From: Palsa-504 sp963808315
Lineage (GTDB): Bacteria > Actinomycetota > Actinomycetes > Streptosporangiales > Streptosporangiaceae
Assembly: GCA_963808315.1 (NCBI GenBank)
Contig: CAWEFK010000016.1
Location: 1 to 64,000 of the forward strand
DNA: 64,000 nt
Reading direction: 5' to 3'
The notes beneath the pieces were generated by a model, which saw only the letters and a list, made by a program, of their open reading frames with translations, had not been told where the DNA came from and ran no database searches. The translations under genes and the position numbers were made by a program. Below, piece by piece: positions 42,184-50,214 of this stretch (position 1 is the first letter of the stretch; each line of letters starts with the position of its first letter).

Positions 42184-43020
42184 TTAACGGGCCAGGAAGC
42201 TGACCAGCGCGGCGTTGAACTCGCGGGCGTGGCTGACGTTACAGCCGTGCGGCGCGCCGGGCAGGACGACCAGCTCCGAGTCCGGGATGGCGAGGTGCGT
42301 CCGCTGTCCGGAACCCTCGAACGGAACCGTGCCATCCGCGTCGCCGTGCAGGACGAGCGCGGGGACGGTGACGTTGGGCAGGTCGGGACGGAAGTCGGTC
42401 GTCCCGAACGACTCCATGCACGCCAGTGCGGCCCGCTCGTCGGACTGCAGGCACATCGCGAGGGCATCCTGGCGCTGACCCTCGGTGACCTTCAGCTCCC
42501 CGCCGGCCGAGAAGAACTGGGTGGTGAACTGGTCGAAGAAGGCCTCCCGGTCCGCGGTGAGGTTCTTGGTCCAGTCGTCGGCCTGCTCCTGGGTCAGCGG
42601 GCCCTCGGGGTTGTCATCGGTCTGGGCCAGGTACGGCGTCACCGCCGCGGCGAACACCACGCTGTGCAGCCGGTCCTGGCCGTGCCTGGTGACGTAGCGA
42701 GCCACCTCGCCGCCGCCCATGGAGAACCCGACCACGGTGACATCCCGCAGGTCCAGCTCGGTCAGCACGCCATGGAGGTCATCGGCCAGGTTGTCGTAGT
42801 CGTAGCCGCCTCGTGGCTTGTCGCTGCGGCCGAACCCGCGACGGTCGTACCGGACGACCCGGTAGCCCGCCTGGGTCAGCGCGGGGACCTGGTCCAGCCA
42901 CGACTCACCAGACAGCGGCCAGCCGTGGATGAGGACGACCGGACGGCCCGGGGCGCCGGTGTCCTCCACATGCACCCTGGTCTTGGACAGCAGGCCGGAT
43001 TGCGCGGTTACCTCAGTCAT
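42184..43020 (-). CDS. Alpha/beta hydrolase (non-heme haloperoxidase/esterase type)
   Basis: ATG 43020 is preceded by GGAGGAACTCC. The 278-residue protein has VVLIHGWPLSGESW, YDRRGFGRSDKP, nucleophile elbow VTVVGFSMGGGEVARYV (S100), the acid in LVLHGDADGTVPF and His in PGAPHGCNVSH. This is the classic cofactor-free chloroperoxidase-like group, which act as esterases or perhydrolases in vitro. It lies 25 bp downstream of the formaldehyde dehydrogenase gene on the same strand and may be co-transcribed; such pairs occur in several actinomycetes. Confidence 0.9.
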   Translation of the reverse strand: MTEVTAQSGLLSKTRVHVEDTGAPGRPVVLIHGWPLSGESWLDQVPALTQAGYRVVRYDRRGFGRSDKPRGGYDYDNLADDLHGVLTELDLRDVTVVGFSMGGGEVARYVTRHGQDRLHSVVFAAAVTPYLAQTDDNPEGPLTQEQADDWTKNLTADREAFFDQFTTQFFSAGGELKVTEGQRQDALAMCLQSDERAALACMESFGTTDFRPDLPNVTVPALVLHGDADGTVPFEGSGQRTHLAIPDSELVVLPGAPHGCNVSHAREFNAALVSFLAR

Positions 43021-43045
43021 AGGAGTTCCTCCCCATCGTGGGTGC

Positions 43046-44179
43046 TCACGGGTGCAGCAGGACCTTGGTCCAGCCGTCCTCACGGTCGTCGAAGTGCTGG
43101 TAGCCCGCGGCGGCGTCGTCCAGGTTCAGCTCGTGCGAGACGATCAGGCCGGGGTTCAGCTTGTCGCGGTGAATCAGGTTGCGCAGCTGCCGGTTGTACT
43201 GCTTGACGTTGGCCTGGCCGGTGCCCATCGACTGACCCTTGAAGAAGAACGTGCCGAAGTCGAAGGCGAACTTGCCCTCGGCCGCCTGCTCGTCGGCGGC
43301 CGACGGATCCTCGGGGACGAAGACCCCGACGACACCGATCCGGCCGGTCGGGCGGACGGCCTGGATCAGGCTGTTGATCGTCAGGCCCGGCTTCTCCTGG
43401 CCCTGGTGGTCGTGGGCCTGGTAGCCGACGGCCTCGACGCCCTTGTCCGCTCCCTCGCCCCGGGTGGCGTCCAGGATCTGCTGCACCGCATCGCCGGCCG
43501 AGTCGTCGATCGGCGTGGCCCCGATGCTCTGGGCCAGCTTGAGCCGGTCCGGCTGGCGGTCGACCACGAAGATCTGGTCGGCGCCGCGCAGGTCAGCCGA
43601 CATGGCCGCCATCAGCCCGACGGGGCCCGCACCCCAGATCACCACCGACTCGCCGATGCCGACCTGGGCCAGCTCGGTCCCGTGGTAGCCGGTGGGCAGG
43701 ATGTCGGACAGCATCACGTAGTCCTTTTCCTTCTCCCGCGCGTCCTCGGGCAGCACCAGCGCGTTCCAGTCCGCGTAGGGGACGCGGAGCAACTCGGCCT
43801 GGCCGCCGTCGTACGGGCCCATGTCGGCGTAGCCGTAGGCCGCGCCCGCGTTGCCCGGGTTGGCGGTCAGGCAGAATCCGGTCAGGCCCGCCTCGCAGTT
43901 CTTGCAGAATCCGCAGCCGATGTTGAACGGCAGGCACACCATGTCGCCGACCTTGACCCGGTCGACGGCGTCCCCCACCTCGATGACCTCGCCCATGTTC
44001 TCGTGCCCGAGGACCTTGCCCTCTTCCACGCCGGTACGGCCCTCGTACATGTGCAGGTCGCTGCCGCAGATGTTGGTGGTCGTGATGCGGATCAGCGCGT
44101 CGGTCGGCTTCTTGATCCTGGCGTCAGGTACCTCGTCAACGGAGACCTTCCTGGGTCCGTGGTAGACCAGCGCTCGCAT
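43046..44179 (-). CDS. fdhA: Glutathione-independent formaldehyde dehydrogenase-like enzyme
   Basis: The 377-residue zinc enzyme has catalytic ligands C38, H59, E60 (TNICGSDLHMYEGRTG, VLGHENMGEV) and four structural-zinc Cys in GCGFCKNCEAGLTGFC (C89, C92, C95, C103). The NAD fold has VVIWGAGPVGLMAAMSADLR. A long insertion (DHQGQEKPGLTINSLIQAVR) is typical of the Pseudomonas FdhA/dismutase group, which oxidises formaldehyde with tightly bound NAD. It is divergent from a GlxA-type regulator. Two copies of a 14-bp repeat lie 20 bp upstream. Confidence 0.88.
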   Translation of the reverse strand: MRALVYHGPRKVSVDEVPDARIKKPTDALIRITTTNICGSDLHMYEGRTGVEEGKVLGHENMGEVIEVGDAVDRVKVGDMVCLPFNIGCGFCKNCEAGLTGFCLTANPGNAGAAYGYADMGPYDGGQAELLRVPYADWNALVLPEDAREKEKDYVMLSDILPTGYHGTELAQVGIGESVVIWGAGPVGLMAAMSADLRGADQIFVVDRQPDRLKLAQSIGATPIDDSAGDAVQQILDATRGEGADKGVEAVGYQAHDHQGQEKPGLTINSLIQAVRPTGRIGVVGVFVPEDPSAADEQAAEGKFAFDFGTFFFKGQSMGTGQANVKQYNRQLRNLIHRDKLNPGLIVSHELNLDDAAAGYQHFDDREDGWTKVLLHP

Positions 44180-44198
44180 ACAAGTCCTCTCGTTCGTC

Positions 44199-44226
44199 TG
44201 TCTCGTTTCGCCTGTGTCGTTTCGTC
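44199..44226. repeat. 14-bp tandem repeat between fdhA and the GlxA-type regulator
   Basis: TGTCTCGTTTCGCC (44199-44212) and TGTGTCGTTTCGTC (44213-44226) are tandem copies with TCGTTTCG fully conserved. They lie between the start of fdhA (44179) and the regulator gene (44293). AraC-type proteins bind direct repeats with about this spacing, so it is a likely operator. Confidence 0.5.
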
Positions 44227-44292
44227 GGGTCGTCTGCCCGGGTCGCTGGCCCATCCACTGGCGAACCCGACACGTTTGGTACCGTTTCCGAC

Positions 44293-45261
44293 ATGCGCGT
44301 GGCCATACTCGCGGTGGACGGCATGTTCGACTCCGGCCTTACCGTCATCCTGGACATCCTGGCCACGGCCAACGTGCTGAGCGGGCAGGCCGATCTGCCC
44401 GCTCCCCCGTTCGAGGTAACCCCGGCCGGCTGGGGCACCAGCGTGCAGACCGCGCACGGGCTGCGGCTGACCACCACGCCGTGGCCCGAGATCCGGGACA
44501 ATCCGCCCGATCTGGCGGTGATGCCCGCCGTCGGCCTCCGTCCGCCCACGGAGGTGGTCGACATCGTGCGCGACCACCGCGTGCTTGGCGCCATCAAGGC
44601 CCTGGGCGAGAACGGAACCGGGATGGCCGCCGCGTGCAGCGGTACGTTCTTCCTGGCCGAGGCGGGGGTGCTGGACGGGCTGACGGCGACCACGAGCTGG
44701 TGGCTGAGCCCGGCCTTCCGGGCGCGGTACCCCCGGGTGGACCTCGACCAGTCCAAGGGCGTGGCGATCGCCGGCAACATCACCACCGCCGGGGCGGCAT
44801 TCGCGCACATGGACCTGGCGCTTTCGCTCGTCCACCGGCAAAGCCCCGCGCTGGCCGAGCTCGTCGCGCGTTATCTGGTCATCGGGGATCGCCCGTCGCA
44901 GGCCGCCGTGGCCCTTCCGTCGCTGCTGGCCAGCGGTCACCCGGCCGTCGCCGACTTCGAACGCTACGTCAGGGAGAACCTGTCGAGTCCGATCGGTGTG
45001 CAGGACGCCGCGCGGGCGATCGGCGTCAGCGAGCGGACGCTGCAGCGGGCCACCATGACCACCATCGGGATGTCCCCGGTGCATTTCATCCAGGAGGTCC
45101 GCCTGGAGCAGGCCACCTTCCTGCTGCGTACCACCAACCAGACCCCGGACATGATCGCCACGGCGGTCGGCTACCAGGACGCCGGCACGCTCCGGTCCCT
45201 GGTCCGCCGGCGGCGCCACACCACGCTGGCCGCCCTGAGGAGCCAGCGGCGCCAGGACTAG
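44293..45261 (+). CDS. GlxA-type transcriptional regulator (DJ-1-like plus AraC)
   Basis: The 322-residue protein has a DJ-1/PfpI-like N-terminal domain (MRVAILAVDGMFDSGLTVIL, LAVMPAVGLRPPTEVVD, GTGMAAACSGTFFLAEAGVL) with a Cys in the nucleophile position. The C-terminal AraC double helix-turn-helix has PIGVQDAARAIGVSERTLQR, PVHFIQEVRLEQATFLLRTT and PDMIATAVGYQDAGTLRSLV. GlxA-type proteins sense small molecules and control neighbouring genes. It is divergent from fdhA, so formaldehyde or stress-linked control is plausible. Its stop overlaps the convergent mycothione reductase by 4 bp. Confidence 0.9.
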   Translation: MRVAILAVDGMFDSGLTVILDILATANVLSGQADLPAPPFEVTPAGWGTSVQTAHGLRLTTTPWPEIRDNPPDLAVMPAVGLRPPTEVVDIVRDHRVLGAIKALGENGTGMAAACSGTFFLAEAGVLDGLTATTSWWLSPAFRARYPRVDLDQSKGVAIAGNITTAGAAFAHMDLALSLVHRQSPALAELVARYLVIGDRPSQAAVALPSLLASGHPAVADFERYVRENLSSPIGVQDAARAIGVSERTLQRATMTTIGMSPVHFIQEVRLEQATFLLRTTNQTPDMIATAVGYQDAGTLRSLVRRRRHTTLAALRSQRRQD

Positions 45262-46640
45262 GCCGGGCCGGGACTAGCGGAGGCGGCGATGGCGTGGGCC
45301 AGCTTGAGCAGAGCGTTCTCCACCACCTCGGCCAGGGCGGGGTGAATCCAGTACTGGCCCCGGGCCAGCTCGGCCACCTGCTGCCCGGAGGTGGCGCCCT
45401 GCACCAGCGGCTGGATGAGCAGGCTGGCCTGGTCGCCCAGGATGTGAGCGCCGAGCAGCTTGCCCGTCGCGGGGTCGCCGTACAGCTGGCAGAAGCCGGT
45501 GGTGTCCTGCATGGCCCAGCCGTAGGCGGTGTCCGCGTAGGCGTGCACGGCCTCGACGTAGGGTCCACGCTCGGCCAGATCTTGCTTCCTGGCCCCGACC
45601 GTGGCGATCTGCGGCTCGCTGAACACGGCCGACGGCACCCAGTCGTGCGGGTACGGGCGCAGGTCCTGCGGGCCGCCGAGGTTGTGTGCCAGCGTGCGCG
45701 CCTCGGCGTTGGCCACGTGCTTGAGTTCGAACGGCGAGCTGGCGTCGCCGAGCGACCAGATGCCCGCGGCCGTGGTTCGCCCGTAGCGGTCCACCTCGAT
45801 CCGGCCGTCGGCGCGCAGCTTCACGCCGGCCAGGTCCAGGCCCAGGTCATCGGTGTCCGGCTGCCGCCCGGCCGCCACCAGCAGCAGGTCGCCGGCCACC
45901 GTGGTGCCGTCCTGGAGGTCCACCGCCACCTCATCGCCGCGGCGGCGCACGCCGGTGATCGTGGCCGACAGGCGGACATCCCAGCGCTGGCGGGCCAGCG
46001 CGGTGAAGCGGCCGGAGATGGCCGGATCGAAGTTCTCGAGCAGCCCGGCACCCAGGTTGACCAGCCGGATGTCGACGCCGAGGCTCGAGAACACGTGCGC
46101 GAATTCCGCCGCGACGTAGCCGCCGCCGACGATGACCATGCGGGCGGGAAGCTCGTCGATGCGCATGATCGTGTCGGAGGTGTGGAACTCTACCCCGGAG
46201 CCGGCGATCACCGGCGGGACCACCGGCGTCGCCCCGGTGGCCAGCACGATCTGGTCCGCGCTGATCCGGATGTCGTCGTCGATGACCAGCTCGCGGGGTC
46301 CGGTGAAGCGGGCGTGGCCCTGGAACACCGTCACCCCGTGCTGCCCGGCCCGGGCGCGGCGCCCCTCGGCCGAGACCCGGTCGACCTGATCGAAAGTCCG
46401 GTCCCTGATGGCCGGCCAGTCGACCTTGGTCACCGCGGCGCCGATGCCGAACTCGGGGGCGTGCCGGACCGCGGCGGCCACCTCCGCCGTGTAGACCAGG
46501 ATCTTGCTGGGGATACAGCCCCGGTTGATGCAGGTCCCGCCGAACGCGCCGGCCTCGATGATCGCGACGGGGCCACCGGACCGGGGCACCACGACGTTGC
46601 CTGACCCGGTGCCGATGACGGCGAGAGTGAAGTGCTGCAC
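45258..46640 (-). CDS. mtr: Mycothione reductase
   Basis: GTG 46640 gives 460 residues, like known Mtr proteins (about 459). The FAD site is LAVIGTGSGNVVV. Redox Cys 37 and Cys 42 are in FGGTCINRGCIPSK, the NAD(P) domain has MVIVGGGYVAAEFAHVFSSL, FAD is closed by IWSLGDASSPFELKHVAN, and the catalytic His-Glu pair is in WIHPALAEVVENAL (H433, E438). It reduces mycothiol disulfide with NADPH in the cytoplasm and so keeps the thiol pool reduced. The TGSGN, DTVMRI-like (SDTIMRIDELPARMVIV) and AYGWAMQDT segments fit Mtr better than lipoamide or mercuric reductase. Confidence 0.93.
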   Translation of the reverse strand: MQHFTLAVIGTGSGNVVVPRSGGPVAIIEAGAFGGTCINRGCIPSKILVYTAEVAAAVRHAPEFGIGAAVTKVDWPAIRDRTFDQVDRVSAEGRRARAGQHGVTVFQGHARFTGPRELVIDDDIRISADQIVLATGATPVVPPVIAGSGVEFHTSDTIMRIDELPARMVIVGGGYVAAEFAHVFSSLGVDIRLVNLGAGLLENFDPAISGRFTALARQRWDVRLSATITGVRRRGDEVAVDLQDGTTVAGDLLLVAAGRQPDTDDLGLDLAGVKLRADGRIEVDRYGRTTAAGIWSLGDASSPFELKHVANAEARTLAHNLGGPQDLRPYPHDWVPSAVFSEPQIATVGARKQDLAERGPYVEAVHAYADTAYGWAMQDTTGFCQLYGDPATGKLLGAHILGDQASLLIQPLVQGATSGQQVAELARGQYWIHPALAEVVENALLKLAHAIAASASPGPA

Positions 46641-46726
46641 CCGCCAATGGTAAGGCGGGCGGGTGCGGTATAACGTGACGGTGGGACCGCTGCAACGCTG
46701 GGGCACCGAGCCGGACACCCGGCCGG

Positions 46727-46987
46727 TCAGGACAGGTCCGGGATCTCCTGGAGCGCAGCCTCGGCGAGGTCGAGAGCACGCTGGGCACGGCTGAGGGTGC
46801 GGGAGGTGTCGGCGCCGCCGGAGCGGGCGGCGAGGTACGGGCGTCCGTCGGGCTGGCGCAGGCCAGGGTCCTCCAGGAGGGCCAGCGCCGCCCCGGACAG
46901 CTCGGTGAGGAGCTGGCCGTACTCGGCGCGGTCGGCGGCGGTGCCATTCTCCCGGCCCGGTGGGCGGGGCCCGGTATGTTCGCAGGA
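46727..46987 (-). pseudogene. Possible C-terminal fragment of a small hypothetical gene
   Basis: A minus-strand frame is open between stops and ends at 46727 with ALQEIPDLS. It contains YGQLLTELSGAALALLEDPG, YLAARSGGADTSRTLSRAQ and RALDLAEAALQE, which read like a genuine helical protein. No ATG, GTG or TTG occurs at a sensible position, so the 5' part is lost or out of frame. It lies between mycothione reductase and the ATPase gene. Function unknown. Confidence 0.3.
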
Positions 46988-47016
46988 CGAGCAACTTCAG
47001 GGTGGAGGACCGGCGG

Positions 47017-49445
47017 GTGCCAGCCGACTACGAGAAGATCCGTGCCGAGAACGTCGCCAGGTACGGCTGGGACACCGCGGTACTCGACCTGCTCGGGCAG
47101 CTGTACAGCGAGCGCACGCACTTCATCTTCGAGCTGATCCAGAACGCCGAGGACGCGGGGGCCAGCGAGCTGGCCTTCGAGCTTTTCGGTGACCGCCTGG
47201 AACTGCGGCACGACGGGCGTCCCTTCACCGAAGCCGACGTGCGCGGCGTCTGCGGGGTCGGCCAGAGCGGGAAGTCCGCCGACCTCACCAAGATCGGGAA
47301 GTTCGGCATCGGCTTCAAGTCGGTATACGCGTACACCAAGGCCCCGCAGATCTACAGCGGCGGCGAGCACTTCAGGATCGAGAATTACGTCCGGCCGGTC
47401 GCGGTGCCGGGCCGGGCCACCACCGGGACGCTGTTCATCTTCCCCTTCGACCACGACAGCGTGACCGCTCAGGTCGCCGTCCGGGAGATCGCCGCGGCGC
47501 TGACCGCGATCGGGCCTCGCACCCTGCTGTTCCTGGTGAACATCGGACGCCTGCAGGTCGGCGGGACCGGGGTGGCCGAGACGGTCATCGGGCGCCAGGC
47601 TGACCGCGGCCCGGGACCCGGCCGGCGCGTCACGCTGTCGAAGGGCCGGCGCCACCGGGAGGACTGGCTGCGGTGGGAGCGTCCGGTCCGCGGGCACCCG
47701 GCGCAGCGGATCGAGATCGCCTTCCTGACGCAGGCGGGCCGGATCACCGGGTGCGGGGATTCGCCGCTGACCGTGTTCTTCCCGACCGAGAAACCGACCT
47801 TCCTCGGCTTCTTGATCCAGGGTCCGTACCGGACGACGCCGGCCCGCGACAACGTTCCCGAGCAGGACCCCTCGAACCAGGCGCTGGTGCTCCAGACCGC
47901 CGGGCTGCTGACCGACGTGCTGCGCAGGCTCCGCGACGACGGCCTGCTCACGGTGGAGGTGCTGCAGGCCCTGCCGGTCGACGCCGAGCGTTTCCCGCCC
48001 GGCTCGATGTTCCGCCCGCTGTTCGACGCGGTGCGCGAGGCCCTGGCCGCCGAGCCGCTGATCCCGGCGGACGGAGGCGGTTACGGCCGCGGCGGTGAGC
48101 TGGTACTGGCTCAGGGGCCGGAGCTGCTCGAGTTGCTCGGGCCCGCTCAGCTCGACGCGCTATACGGCGCGGGTGGCCACGTTCGTTTCGCCTCCGGCGC
48201 CATCACCGAGCACCTCACCCCGGCCCTGTGGCAGTACCTGCGGGCAGGCCTCGGTCTGGCCGAGGTCACCCCCGAGGACGTGGCCGAGCGCTTCACCCGC
48301 GAGTTCCTCCAGGCGCAATCCGATGCGTGGATAACGCAGTTGTACGCCTTCCTGTCTCTGCATCCTGGAGTGTGGCGAGCCGGCCGGCAGCCCGGGCCAA
48401 ACCGCTCATCCGGCTCGAAGACGGCGCTCAGGTCACGCCCTTCGACGCCCAGGACCGCCCGGCGGTGTACCTGCCCGGCCCGGCGCCAACCAGCCTGCCC
48501 ACGGTGCGGCGCGCCATCGCCTCCTCCCCCGCGGCCGGGCCGTTCCTGGCCGCGCTCAACCTGGCCGAGCCTGACCTGATGGCGGAGGTCCTCCAGGTCA
48601 TCCTGCCCAGGTACCGTGATCTGGACATCACCGCGCTCGACCCGGTCCAGCACGACGCCGACGTCGAGTGCGTGGCTCGCGTGCTGGACGACGCCGCGGC
48701 CGGCCCGCGAGCCGAGCTGCTCGGGCGGCTGCAGGAAACGCCCTTCCTCATCGGGGAGAACGCCGCGACCGGCGAGCAGCGCCTGATGCCGCCGCCCGGG
48801 CTGTACCAGCGCACCAAGGAGCTTGAGACCTACTTCGACGGCAACCCCGACGCCTGGTTCGCGGCCGACCGCTACGGGCCGTGGCTGGTCCAGCTGCGCG
48901 GGATGGGCGTCCGGCCGCAGGTCGACGTGCGCGCGCGGACCGCGAATCAGCTCGGCTACGTGGTGATCACCGTCGACTTCGGCCGGAACGAGCGCGGCCT
49001 GGACGGATTCGACCCCGATGCGCAGGTCGACGGGCTTGAGTTCGCGCTACGGCATCCCAGCCATGTCCGTTCGGAATATGTCTGGAATGTCCTGCTGGCG
49101 CCGAACCGCCGGCTGGTCGCCGGGGTGGTGGAGACATCGGTGCTCCAGTCGTTTTCCGATTCTCACCTGGACACCGTCGAGTCGGCTATCGCCGTGGCCG
49201 CGCGGCGCGAGGCCTGGCTGCCCGGCCGGGACGGACGCCTGAGCCGGCCCGGCGAGCTCTCCCTCGATGACCTGCCGCCCACGTACACCAGGGACGAGGG
49301 GCTGGCTCAGGCCCTGCATATGCTCCAGCCCGTGGTCGCGCAGGCGGCCCGGCGGCTGGGCATCGCGCCGGAGGTGCTGTGGGGCCTGAGCGCCCGGCCG
49401 GACCTGGTCGCGCTGATCGAACGCGAGCTGGCCGCCGGGTCCTAG
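47017..49445 (+). pseudogene. Hsp90/sacsin-type ATP-binding protein, one frameshift
   Basis: GTG 47017 has GGAGG about 8 bases upstream. The N-terminal GHKL ATPase is clear: YSERTHFIFELIQNAEDAGA (E/N metal-ATP site), LELRHDGRPFTEADVRGVCG, GKSADLTKIGKFGIGFKSVY and TGTLFIFPFDHD. This is the arrangement of sacsin-like (iHSP90) proteins. Frame A runs to about 48395 (FLSLHPGVWRA). The next frame then continues KPLIRLEDGAQVTPFDAQDR to 49445, including VVITVDFGRNERGLDGF. The restored protein has about 809 residues. Related proteins sit in several bacterial defence and stress contexts, often with extra nuclease domains, and none is seen here. Either the gene is broken once or a base is missing. Confidence 0.72.
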
Positions 49446-49890
49446 TGGTCTTGAGACGCGGCGCAGGAGGTTGTCTCAGTGGATCTGGCCGTTTTGGGTC
49501 GGGGCCTGCCGGGCCGCGTGTAAGCGGGTCCGTAGAGGGTGGTGCCGTGGCCGGTCTGGAGGGCCCAGTAAGAGCCGCGCTACTTCTCCATCAATGATGA
49601 TGCTCTCGACCACGAGCCGCTGGCGAGCCGGGATGGTGTACCTGCTCCCCGCCAACGGCTTTGCCGAGGAGCCTCCCATCCGGCTCGGAGACGAGTGGGT
49701 GCGAACACAGCAGGTGGCCACGGCCACCCAAGTCCGCCCGGCCGCCAAGCTGAGCGTGGAACCCGCCGACTTCCCGCTCTTGGCGAGCATCCGTGGCCAC
49801 CACACGCGTATGCGGGTCACCCGCTAACCCACCTTCGATGCGCCCGCCCATCCAGCACATCACGTCCAAGTCATGTGACCCGCTCGATGG
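49446..49890. other. Stretch without a recognised gene
   Basis: Open frames on both strands exist but none shows a known domain or convincing start. A plus-strand frame ending at 49827 (MVYLLPANGFAEEPPIRLGD) has some protein-like character. It could be a relic. Confidence 0.25.
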
Positions 49891-49980
49891 CTCAACTTGG
49901 TGGCAGAAACCCGCAAATGGCTCAGACACGCTGGCAATGGCTCAGATTCGTTGGCAATGGCTCAGATTCGTTGGCAAAGG
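49891..49980. repeat. 20-bp tandem repeat array
   Basis: The unit ttggcaatggctcagattcg occurs in about 4.5 copies. The order is 49891-49910 (diverged), 49911-49930 (partly diverged), 49931-49950 and 49951-49970 (identical but for one base), then ten bases of a fifth. The array is in non-coding DNA. IS21-family ends carry comparable short tandem TGGCA-type repeats, but no transposase is next to it. Confidence 0.75.
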
Positions 49981-50214
49981 ACAGTAGGTAGCGTCCTCCT
50001 CACGTCCCGTTGCAATAAAGCCCCGAGCCCGGGATGGCCAAATGCCCCGGTCCGTCCGTTATCGCGGCGGGAAATCGAGTCCACTGGGCGCGCGTCCTCC
50101 CCATCGGGACGGATTTATCGAAGAAATAGGCCATCAACGGTGGATATACGACAATGGATTCGATATAATAGTCGAAGACGTAGCAGGACACATCTCCCGA
50201 ACGAAGGGTGGCTC

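Noticed and set aside
42157..44380. Large plus-strand frames across the hydrolase and fdhA genes
   Set aside because: They lie antisense to two clear enzymes and show no domain of their own.
44214..46604. A 796-codon plus-strand frame
   Set aside because: It overlaps the GlxA-type gene in another frame and runs antisense to mycothione reductase. Its composition is that of a GC shadow.
49891..49980. CRISPR-like array
   Set aside because: The copies are directly tandem with no unique spacers, and no cas gene is near.
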